This document shows, piece by piece, positions 1-6,616 of a DNA stretch of 10,340 nucleotides; the first letter of the stretch is position 1, and each line of letters opens with the position of its first letter. A program made the position numbers and the translations under genes. Location: contig DNOQ01000212.1 of NCBI GenBank assembly GCA_003501665.1, positions 1-10,340 of the forward strand, written 5' to 3'. The notes beneath the pieces were generated by a model. That model saw nothing but the letters and a program-made list of their open reading frames with translations, was not told the origin of the DNA and did not search any database. Source of the stretch: Bacteroidales bacterium (GTDB taxonomy: Bacteria; Bacteroidota; Bacteroidia; Bacteroidales; VadinHA17).

Positions 1-954
1 GGATCGGTTTACTTCAGGACAGGTCTGATGAGTTCTGATATATCGACGGGCGGCAGTATAAACAGTTTCCTTAATTCTGCGACATCGTTATTCCTCAAGC
101 AGAATTACCTTAAGCTTTACGAATCACGTTATTTTACCACTGGTCTGCGCGGAGAGGTAGCAAATGGCTTAAGAATTGATATATCAGCAGGTTATGAAGA
201 CCGGAAACTCCTGGAAAACAGTACCGGTTTTTCTTTCTTCAGAAAATCAGAGGATTATGCCATAAATGTACCTGAGAACATTTGGCTGGGAGAAGAATCT
301 GATCCTCTTCATTCCCTGCGCGATCAGGTCCATTATGAATTTGTGACAAATATCACATATCTGCCACGTCAAAGATACAGGATAAACAATGGGATAAGAG
401 TACCGGCAGGATCCGACTGGCCGGTTTTCTCTCTTATATGGAAACATGGCATCAACCATTATACTGAGCCTGCAGGACAATACAGGCATTTTGACATGAT
501 CAGGTTTGAAGCATCAAAGAAACATGAACCCGGTGCCTTCAGCGAATTCAGATGGAGAGTAAGGACAGGAGGATTTCTGACCAATAAATATGTTCCTTTT
601 TATGATTTCTTCCATTTCAACACACAATCCTTACCTTTACTTCTTAATGATTACCAGGATGCATTTTATCTTCCCGCGTATTACTCACTCAGTACTCCAT
701 CTCTCTTTGGAGAGGTACATCTGAAATACACAACACCTTACCTGTTGCTAAAATACCTTCCCGGAATCAGCAATACACTGGTGAGGGAAAACCTCAGTAT
801 TTCATGGCTGGGATCAGTTAATCACAGTCACTATACCGAAATAGGCTACAGTCTTACTGAGCTCTTTTTACTGGGCGAAGCAGGTTTCTATGCAGGGTTC
901 GATAATCTGAAGTTCAGGAGCATCGGTGTAAGGTTTATACTCAAAATTAACTGA
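1..954 (+). CDS. DUF5686-family outer-membrane protein, C-terminal part (5' end outside window)
   Basis: The reading frame is open from the first base of the window, so this is a 3' fragment; the ATG at 28 is probably an internal Met, not the start. About 317 residues are visible. They are rich in alternating aromatic and polar residues typical of outer-membrane beta strands, and the family-like stretch FFHFNTQSLPLLLNDYQDAF (about residues 196-215 counted from the ATG at 28) is followed by a LPAYYSLST segment. By recollection this is the C-terminal barrel region of DUF5686 proteins, which in Bacteroidota usually begin with a signal peptide and a carboxypeptidase-regulatory-like domain; those parts would lie upstream. 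The exact role of the family is unknown; an outer-membrane location is inferred. The chain ends in FILKIN, with a hydrophobic, beta-strand-like C-terminus. It converges on dnaB with a gap of only 12 nt and no obvious terminator. Family call fairly sure, function unknown. Confidence 0.8.
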   Translation, partial: GSVYFRTGLMSSDISTGGSINSFLNSATSLFLKQNYLKLYESRYFTTGLRGEVANGLRIDISAGYEDRKLLENSTGFSFFRKSEDYAINVPENIWLGEESDPLHSLRDQVHYEFVTNITYLPRQRYRINNGIRVPAGSDWPVFSLIWKHGINHYTEPAGQYRHFDMIRFEASKKHEPGAFSEFRWRVRTGGFLTNKYVPFYDFFHFNTQSLPLLLNDYQDAFYLPAYYSLSTPSLFGEVHLKYTTPYLLLKYLPGISNTLVRENLSISWLGSVNHSHYTEIGYSLTELFLLGEAGFYAGFDNLKFRSIGVRFILKIN

Positions 955-966
955 ATACCGGTAATT

Positions 967-2487
967 TTATGCAAATGGTGGTTCATCATTATAATTGTGT
1001 TCCTGCTCAAAATCACCTGCTGTTTTCCTGAACCGGTCATGATTCATTTTTGATCCCAGAGTGATACTTTGTGTTCCGTTAATTTCCGGCACACTGTCGA
1101 TATCGAATTCATCAATATCAACGAACTGGGCTTTTTCTTCCCTGAACCTGAGCCTGACATCATCCACGGGACCGTTACGGTTTTTGGCCAGTATAATTTC
1201 CGCGATACCCCGGGTTGATGATCCGTCATCAAATGTAAGCAGCCCGAATTTTTCCTGGCGATGAATGAAAACTACCATATCGGCATCCTGTTCTATTGCT
1301 CCCGATTCTCTGAGGTCCGAAAGGAGCGGTCTCTTCGTTCCTCCTCTCATTTCAACCGAGCGGTTAAGCTGTGAAAGCGCAATGATCGGCACATTAAGCT
1401 CTTTTGCGATACTTTTGAGCGAACGTGAAATGTTACTTACCTCTTGTTCCCTGCTGCCTGCATTGTCAGGCCCCGACATAAGCTGAAGGTAATCGACAAT
1501 AACAATATCAAGCTTATGCTGAGCCATGAGCCGGCGGCATTTTGCCCTGAGCTCAAATATTGAAATGGCAGGGGTATCATCAATAAATATGGGAGCCTGT
1601 ATAAGTTTTTTTATCCTTGTATCGAGCTGTTTCCACTCCTCTTCAGTAAGTCTTCCGTTCCTGATCTTGTCGCCCGCTATATCGGTCTCTGCTATAATAA
1701 GCCTGTTTACAAGCTGGATCGATGACATCTCACAACTAAAAATTGCTACCTTTTTTCCGTGATCAATGGCCATATTCCGTGCCATCGACAGGGCAAACGC
1801 GGTCTTTCCCATTGACGGCCTGGCAGCAATTATAATAAGTTCTGATTTCTGCCAGCCCGAAGTCAGCCTGTCAAGTTTTGTAAAACCCGAAGGTGTCCCG
1901 ACAAGGGCATCTTCCCTCTTTCCTGCAGCTTCAATCTCCCTGATAGCCTCCTTAATCACCATATTGATGGGAGAAACTTCCCTTTTAATATTTCCCTCGG
2001 CAATCTGGAAAAGCTCGTTCTCGGAATAATCGAGAAGTTCCGTTACATCCCAGGTATCGTCAAAAGATCTTGTCTGGATCTCGGTGGAAACCCTTATCAG
2101 CTCGCGTTGTATATATTTCTGTGCTACAATCCTTGCATGATAATCAACATTTGCCGCCGAAACAACCTTCGATGTAAGCTGTGAAAGATAAACCGGGCCG
2201 CCTGCACTCTCAAGTTCATTATGGGCTTTCAGTTCCTCAGTAACTGTATAAAGGTCGACCGGATATTCCTTTGCCGACAGATCGGAGACTGCCTTAAAGA
2301 TCTTTTTGTGGGCATCCTTGTAAAAGCTTTCCGGCTTCAGAATATCCAGTATTGTTATCACAGCTTCCTTCTCAAGCATAATTGCTCCCAGAACAGCCTC
2401 TTCCATGTCGATTGCCTGCGGAGGCACCTTCCCCAGATCGGGAAAAACCGTTATGACAGGCTTGCCGGTCCTTGTCTGCTTTGCCAT
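967..2487 (-). CDS. dnaB: Replicative DNA helicase DnaB
   Basis: Hexameric 5'-3' helicase that unwinds DNA at the replication fork and recruits primase. The 506-residue length fits full-length DnaB. Residues about 20-165 are the N-terminal all-helical domain, starting with VPPQAIDMEEAVLGAIM. A linker leads to the RecA-like domain (about 195-460). Visible motifs: Walker A ARPSMGKT (222-229, Lys228), the catalytic Glu in SCEMS (Glu253), Walker B DIVIVDYLQLM (327-337, Asp332), the sensor/DNA-loop motif ALSQLNRSVE (Gln373), DLRESGAIEQDAD (391-403) and an arginine-finger motif AKNRNGP (Arg437). No intein interrupts the Walker A or later motifs. A 45-residue polar tail ends in NDEPPFA. The start ATG at 2487 gives the expected N-terminus; no strong Shine-Dalgarno precedes it. 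It diverges from ispE and converges with the DUF5686 gene. A -7 promoter element lies about 60 nt upstream. Confidence 0.97.
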   Translation of the reverse strand: MAKQTRTGKPVITVFPDLGKVPPQAIDMEEAVLGAIMLEKEAVITILDILKPESFYKDAHKKIFKAVSDLSAKEYPVDLYTVTEELKAHNELESAGGPVYLSQLTSKVVSAANVDYHARIVAQKYIQRELIRVSTEIQTRSFDDTWDVTELLDYSENELFQIAEGNIKREVSPINMVIKEAIREIEAAGKREDALVGTPSGFTKLDRLTSGWQKSELIIIAARPSMGKTAFALSMARNMAIDHGKKVAIFSCEMSSIQLVNRLIIAETDIAGDKIRNGRLTEEEWKQLDTRIKKLIQAPIFIDDTPAISIFELRAKCRRLMAQHKLDIVIVDYLQLMSGPDNAGSREQEVSNISRSLKSIAKELNVPIIALSQLNRSVEMRGGTKRPLLSDLRESGAIEQDADMVVFIHRQEKFGLLTFDDGSSTRGIAEIILAKNRNGPVDDVRLRFREEKAQFVDIDEFDIDSVPEINGTQSITLGSKMNHDRFRKTAGDFEQEHNYNDEPPFA

Positions 2488-2548
2488 GAGCTTATCTTAC
2501 TTATTTACAAGTGATTAATAGATATGAGAATAATTTTTCTGCCGGTTT

Positions 2549-2556
2549 CAAAGGTA
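2549..2556 (-). promoter_or_regulatory. Probable -7 promoter element of dnaB (TACCTTTG)
   Basis: Read on the minus strand these bases are TACCTTTG, an exact match to the Bacteroidota housekeeping sigma -7 consensus TAnnTTTG. Transcription would start a few bases downstream (around 2540), giving dnaB a leader of roughly 50-55 nt. No clear -33 TTTG/TTG sits at the usual spacing of about 19-21 bases, so the call rests on the -7 box alone. The rest of the 201-nt dnaB/ispE divergent region (2488-2688) is AT-rich; I see no equally good box for ispE and no RNA gene there. Confidence 0.45.
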
Positions 2557-2688
2557 AATATTAGAAGGCAGGATAATCTTTAATTAACATTTTTTGTTAC
2601 AAACATGATCTGTTAAAAACTTGTTGAAAAAGGAAGTTCCGGATGTTATGTATCGAATTTAATTATTTTTACGGAAAATAGGTAAAAG

Positions 2689-3507
2689 ATGATAGCGTTT
2701 CCGGGAGCAAAGATCAATATTGGATTAAGGGTTACAGGGAAACGTCATGACGGGTTTCATGACATTGAGACCATCTTTTATCCGGTTGGTTTGTGTGATG
2801 CACTTGAGTTTGTAGTGCCTCAGGGCAGGATAAATGAAGATGAACTGGTGGTCACCGGTATTAATATCGGATCGAGGCCAAAAGAAAATCTGGTAATGAG
2901 GGCACTGAAAAAGATGCGGGAGAAATATGAGATTCCCTTTCTCAGGATTCACCTGCACAAGAAGATACCTGCAGCAGCAGGTCTGGGTGGGGGTTCATCC
3001 GATGCAGCATCCCTGATCAAAGCCATCAATAAATGTTTTGACCTTGAAATTGATACAACCACTCTCAGGAGAATTGCCCTTGAAGTTGGCAGCGACTGTC
3101 CGTTCTTTATCGATCCTTTACCCTCATATGCCACCGGAAGGGGCGAAATACTCAAGCCGATAGATTACCTGCCCGACGGATTAAGGATTGTACTGCTGAA
3201 TCCGGGAATACGGATCAGCACACGTGACGCGTATAATAACTGCATACCCGGGAAACCGGTTATAAGTCTCGGGGAGCTTGTAAAACTTCATCCGTCGGAA
3301 TGGAGGGAAGCAGTGTTAAATGATTTTGAGCAATTTGTTTTCAGGCTATACCCCGAAGTTGAAGAGATAAAAAAACTGCTCTACAGCGCCGGATCACTTT
3401 ACAGTTCGATGTCAGGCAGCGGATCAACTGTTTATGGTATCTTTGATAAGAAGCCCGAAATTCCGGAGCGGATAGAAAGGTACGTAATATATGAAGGGGA
3501 ACTCTGA
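2689..3507 (+). CDS. ispE: 4-diphosphocytidyl-2-C-methyl-D-erythritol kinase (IspE)
   Basis: Cytoplasmic GHMP-family kinase that phosphorylates the 2-hydroxyl of CDP-methylerythritol with ATP, the fourth step of the MEP route to IPP and DMAPP. The 272-residue length is normal. Motif 1 at the N-terminus, PGAKINIGLRV, holds Lys8, matching the active-site Lys of the family. HDGFHDIETIFYPV (20-33) is a typical substrate-binding stretch. The ATP-binding glycine loop IPAAAGLGGGSSDAAS is at 93-108. VGSDCPFF (133-140) supplies the catalytic Asp136. NDFEQFVF (211-218) and motif 3 MSGSGSTVYGIF (241-252) complete the fold. ATG 2689 is chosen because it gives the conserved N-terminus; AGG about 6 nt upstream may serve as a weak ribosome site. 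It is transcribed alone here, diverging from dnaB and converging on the biotin carrier with a 2-nt gap. No sign of damage. Confidence 0.96.
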   Translation: MIAFPGAKINIGLRVTGKRHDGFHDIETIFYPVGLCDALEFVVPQGRINEDELVVTGINIGSRPKENLVMRALKKMREKYEIPFLRIHLHKKIPAAAGLGGGSSDAASLIKAINKCFDLEIDTTTLRRIALEVGSDCPFFIDPLPSYATGRGEILKPIDYLPDGLRIVLLNPGIRISTRDAYNNCIPGKPVISLGELVKLHPSEWREAVLNDFEQFVFRLYPEVEEIKKLLYSAGSLYSSMSGSGSTVYGIFDKKPEIPERIERYVIYEGEL

Positions 3508-3509
3508 CC

Positions 3510-3827
3510 TTACTCCATTTCCAGCAACAGTGTACCTTTTGCAACCTTGTCACCCCTGTTTACGGCTATCAGTTTTATCCTGCCATCTTCTGATGATTTA
3601 AGCAGGTTCTGCATCTTCATTGCTTCAAGGATCATCAGTTCATCTCCCTTTTTTACATTCTGCCCGGGTTTAACCATTATATCCAGGATGGTTCCTGGAA
3701 TGACACTTAAAACAGATTTCGGGTCGCCAGGTTTATAAGGGATCCTGTTCCTGTATTTCCTGCTGATCCTTGTTTTATAAAGACTGGTGTCTATATTCAG
3801 CAGACCCATATTATTATCCTGTTCCAT
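3510..3827 (-). CDS. Biotin carboxyl-carrier protein of an acyl-CoA carboxylase/decarboxylase
   Basis: Small biotinylated carrier that shuttles carboxyl groups between the active sites of a biotin-dependent enzyme. It has 105 residues. A basic N-terminal stretch (about 17-37, YKTRISRKYRNRIPYKPGDP) precedes a biotinyl/lipoyl beta-barrel domain from about residue 39. The biotin-attachment motif EAMKM is at 68-72, so Lys71 is the predicted biotinylated residue; SVIPGTILDIMVKPGQNVKKG (41-61) and the NRGDKVAKGTLLLE end are the conserved flanking strands. The first ATG (3827) is used; Met7 (3809) is a possible alternative. It lies 30 nt downstream of the carboxyltransferase gene on the same strand, so the two are very likely one transcript and one complex. 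It lacks the long N-terminal and Pro/Ala-rich linker of AccB from fatty-acid synthesis, which argues for a propionyl- or methylmalonyl-CoA-type enzyme. Confidence 0.92.
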   Translation of the reverse strand: MEQDNNMGLLNIDTSLYKTRISRKYRNRIPYKPGDPKSVLSVIPGTILDIMVKPGQNVKKGDELMILEAMKMQNLLKSSEDGRIKLIAVNRGDKVAKGTLLLEME

Positions 3828-3857
3828 AATAATCTGTTTAATATTGTAAGATACAAA

Positions 3858-5402
3858 TCAGAATGGCGGTAAACCGTGTTTTTTGGGTGGTAGTTGAATT
3901 TCCTTATTTTCCGAAACGGTTATTGAGTGTATCAGAAAGCGTCTTGTTTCTGATGGTTCAATAACTGCATCCACATATCCGCGTGAAGCTGCCACATAAG
4001 GATTTGCGAATTTCTTCTTGTATTCTTCAACTTTCTGTTTACGTGTTTCATCAGGATCGTCGGAAGACATAATTTCTTTCCTGAAAATTATATTTGCAGC
4101 GCCCTCGGGTCCCATAACAGCTATCTCGGCAGTGGGCCATGCAAATACGAAATCGGCTCTCAGGTGTCGTGAGCTCATTGCAATATATCCGCCACCGTAT
4201 GCTTTGCGGAGTATCACTGTTATTTTGGGCACAGTGGCTTCACTGTAAGAGTAGAGTATTTTTGCCCCATGTCGGATAACACCTGCATGCTCCTGGTCAA
4301 CACCCGGCAGATATCCCGGCACATCAACGAATGTAACAATGGGAATATTGAAGGCATCGCAGTAACGTATAAAACGGGCTGCCTTATCAGAAGAATCCAC
4401 ATCAAGCACTCCTGCCATTTCCAGAGGCTGGTTTGCAACGAATCCGGTGGTACGACCTTCGAGACGGCCGAAACCTATTACAATGCTTTTGGCAAAGTGT
4501 TCCATTATTTCAAAGAAATCGGAGTTATCGGCAACTGCCCTGATCACATCCTTAACATCGTACGGAAGTGTCGGATCCTCCGGAACTATCCTTTCAATGT
4601 CGGTACCGGGAAGCGGTGCGGCAGGCTCAAACATTCTGGCCTTTCTGGAATTATTCCATGGGATAAAAGTTACAAGCTTTTTTATCTGATCAAAGCACTC
4701 CTCTTCGGTGGCTGCAAAAAAATGGGCATTACCGGTAATTTCACTGTGAACACGGGCTCCACCGAGATCTTCCATTGATATCTCTTCTCCCAGAACTGTT
4801 TTTATCACTTCCGGACCGGTGATGAACATTTTTGATATCTTATCCACGACAAAAACAAAGTCGGTAAGAGCAGGAGAATATACAGCTCCTCCGGCACATG
4901 GACCAAGTATGACTGATATCTGCGGGATCACTCCGCTTGAGATAGTATTACGGAAGAATATCTCGCCATATCCTGCAAGAGAATTTACCCCCTCCTGAAT
5001 TCTCGCTCCTCCCGAATCGTTTATTCCGATAAGAGGCATTCTCATTTTCAGCGCATGATCCATAATCTTGGTTATTTTCCTCGAATGCATCAGTCCGAGG
5101 GAACCTCCTGCCACGGTAAAATCCTGTGCATAAACAGCAACCGGAGATCCGTCGATGGTACCCGATCCGATTATAACCCCGTCGCTGGGAAGTGATTTTT
5201 TGTCCATGTCAAAATCATGGGCATCATGTTCAACAAAAAGGTCATATTCATTAAATGAGCCTTCATCGAGTAGCGCCATGATACGTTCACGGGCAGTACG
5301 TTTTCCCATGGCTTTCTGCTTTTCGATAGCCTGCTCACCACCTCCCCGCAGAAGCTTCTCACGCTTCTCCTTTAACTCTCTGATCTTTTTGTCGATTGCC
5401 AT
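3858..5402 (-). CDS. Acyl-CoA carboxylase beta / methylmalonyl-CoA decarboxylase alpha-type carboxyltransferase (MmdA/PccB-like)
   Basis: Carboxyltransferase subunit that moves a carboxyl group between biotin and an acyl-CoA, probably propionyl-/methylmalonyl-CoA. The 514-residue length is typical and the two crotonase-like halves are complete. The N-terminal half has KQKAMGKRTARERI (28-41), QDFTVAGGSLG (93-103), the oxyanion-hole motif NDSGGARIQEGV (128-139) and GPCAGGAVYSPALTDF (167-182). The C-terminal half has DVPGYLPGVDQEH (360-372), the second oxyanion-hole motif RKAYGGGYIAMSSRHL (399-414) and WPTAEIAVMGPEGAANI (422-438). Ile407 stands where propionyl-CoA-specific PccB of Streptomyces has Asp422; Ile there is usual in MmdA-type proteins. 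ATG 5402 gives the normal MAIDKKIRELKEKREK start. The biotin carrier follows 30 nt downstream. Neither a biotin carboxylase nor a membrane decarboxylase beta subunit is in the window, so carboxylase and sodium-pump decarboxylase roles both remain open. Confidence 0.93.
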   Translation of the reverse strand: MAIDKKIRELKEKREKLLRGGGEQAIEKQKAMGKRTARERIMALLDEGSFNEYDLFVEHDAHDFDMDKKSLPSDGVIIGSGTIDGSPVAVYAQDFTVAGGSLGLMHSRKITKIMDHALKMRMPLIGINDSGGARIQEGVNSLAGYGEIFFRNTISSGVIPQISVILGPCAGGAVYSPALTDFVFVVDKISKMFITGPEVIKTVLGEEISMEDLGGARVHSEITGNAHFFAATEEECFDQIKKLVTFIPWNNSRKARMFEPAAPLPGTDIERIVPEDPTLPYDVKDVIRAVADNSDFFEIMEHFAKSIVIGFGRLEGRTTGFVANQPLEMAGVLDVDSSDKAARFIRYCDAFNIPIVTFVDVPGYLPGVDQEHAGVIRHGAKILYSYSEATVPKITVILRKAYGGGYIAMSSRHLRADFVFAWPTAEIAVMGPEGAANIIFRKEIMSSDDPDETRKQKVEEYKKKFANPYVAASRGYVDAVIEPSETRRFLIHSITVSENKEIQLPPKKHGLPPF

Positions 5403-5445
5403 TTCAATACCGATTTAATAAATAAACAGCCCGTAAAAACAGGTT

Positions 5446-5466
5446 TACAATTTTAAAGAAATTGTA
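5446..5466. repeat. Perfect AT-rich inverted repeat upstream of the carboxyltransferase gene
   Basis: TACAATTT (5446-5453) and AAATTGTA (5459-5466) are exact inverted copies around a 5-nt spacer, giving an 8-bp stem. It lies in the 77-nt gap between the permease stop and the carboxyltransferase start, about 45 nt upstream of the latter. It could be an operator for a dimeric regulator or a weak hairpin. It is too AT-rich for a classic intrinsic terminator, although a TTTTT run follows about 6 nt further along on the minus strand. It also overlaps TAAAATTG on the minus strand, one mismatch from the -7 consensus. Chance occurrence in AT-rich DNA is possible. Confidence 0.35.
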
Positions 5467-5479
5467 TGACTTAAAGAAA

Positions 5480-6616
5480 CTATTTCGGCGCCATTTTGTA
5501 AAGCACAAGCGCTATAACCATATAAATAAGGTTCGGGATCCATTCGGCAAGAAGCGGGCTCAGATTTCCCTTGAGAGAGAACTGAGATGCAAATTGCTGA
5601 AAAAAGATATAAGAAAAGCTTAAAGCGAGCCCTATACCAATGTTCATGCCGATGCCACCCCTGATTTTTCTCGAAGATAATGAGACACCTATCAGTGTAA
5701 GGATAAAAACAGCGAACGGACTGGCAATACGTCTGTGCTTTTCGATCAGAAATAACTTTATCTCTTCTGAACCCTGAAGCTGAAGAAGTTCAATATAATC
5801 ATCCAGTTCCCTGTATGTCATCGTACTGACAAAGCTTGGATCCCTTGAAAAATCTTCCGGACGGATAATGAGTGTAGTATCTATTCGTGTCCCTTTTGTT
5901 ACTGTTTCCTCTCTCCCTGTTATTTCGCGATAAGTATAATTCAAAGCCGACCATTTATTTGAAACGGAATCCCAGGTTACAGTCGGAGCTGATATTTTTG
6001 AAATCAGGTTACCATCTTCATCAAATCTCTCAATGGTAAAATTGCGGCCTCTCAGGTATATCGGGCTGTAAGATTCTATATAAACATATACATTTTTATA
6101 TACCTGGCGGTGAACATTTTCGATGTTAAGTCTTCTTCCTTTAGGCCGGTAATACTTATCCTCAAAATCGAGCCTGACCAGGTTGGCGTGAGGTATGACA
6201 AAGTTCGTCAGATAGAAAATGACCCCTGCAATGGCAAGTGAAGAAAGGAAATAAGGCCACATCATCCTCCGGAAACTCATACCGCTGTTTAAAATGGCAA
6301 TTATTTCAGTATTAACGGCCATGCGGGATGTAAAGAAGATAACCGTTATAAAAACGAATAAAGGTGCAAAAAGAGTGGCAAAATACGGGATGAAATTGAA
6401 GTAATAATCGAAAACAACAGCCTGCCACGGAGCCTCCTTCTCCATAAAATTATCAAGCTTCTCCGACAGATCAAAGACCACGGCTATCGTCAGGATAAGT
6501 ACAAGACTGAAGAGGAAAGTCCCGAGAAACTTCCTGATAATATATAAATCAATTATTTTAGGTTTCAGTGACTTTAAAGTCTTTCCGAAACCTTTTTTAC
6601 CATTTTGATTTTCCAT
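5480..6616 (-). CDS. LptF/LptG-family (YjgP/YjgQ) lipopolysaccharide export permease
   Basis: Inner-membrane subunit of the Lpt ABC transporter that extracts lipopolysaccharide and passes it to the periplasmic bridge. Its 378 residues show the family layout: a basic cytoplasmic N-terminus, three membrane segments (about 31-50, 70-95, 120-140), a large periplasmic beta-jellyroll domain (about 141-297, with NVYVYIESYSPIYLRGRNFTIERF-type strands), then three more segments (about 298-314, 325-345, 356-374). Family-like stretches are LYIIRKFLGTF (24-34), MAVNTEIIAILNSGMSFRRM (99-118) and IEKHRRIASPFAVFILTLIG (291-310). LptF and LptG are hard to tell apart here; I lean to LptG. The ATG at 6616 overlaps the end of tgt by 43 nt; no later Met precedes the first membrane segment, so this start is the best choice. 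The first 20 residues are a basic tail. Expression is probably coupled to tgt. Confidence 0.93.
   Translation of the reverse strand: MENQNGKKGFGKTLKSLKPKIIDLYIIRKFLGTFLFSLVLILTIAVVFDLSEKLDNFMEKEAPWQAVVFDYYFNFIPYFATLFAPLFVFITVIFFTSRMAVNTEIIAILNSGMSFRRMMWPYFLSSLAIAGVIFYLTNFVIPHANLVRLDFEDKYYRPKGRRLNIENVHRQVYKNVYVYIESYSPIYLRGRNFTIERFDEDGNLISKISAPTVTWDSVSNKWSALNYTYREITGREETVTKGTRIDTTLIIRPEDFSRDPSFVSTMTYRELDDYIELLQLQGSEEIKLFLIEKHRRIASPFAVFILTLIGVSLSSRKIRGGIGMNIGIGLALSFSYIFFQQFASQFSLKGNLSPLLAEWIPNLIYMVIALVLYKMAPK

Noticed and set aside
956..963. Perfect 8-bp palindrome TACCGGTA between the DUF5686 gene and dnaB
   Set aside because: Too short, with no loop or T-run, to be a terminator, and short palindromes of this size occur by chance.
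967..2487. Possible intein or frameshift in dnaB
   Set aside because: The 506-residue frame is continuous with all helicase motifs at normal spacing.
2664..2671. TATTTTTA as a -7 box for ispE
   Set aside because: It lacks the final G of the consensus, has no matching -33 element, and would leave a leader of only about a dozen bases in generally AT-rich DNA.
4269..4778. A 169-codon plus-strand open frame inside the carboxyltransferase gene
   Set aside because: It is fully antisense to a well-conserved gene, has no recognisable domain or start signal, and its Cys/Ile-rich composition is what the complement of the conserved gene would give.
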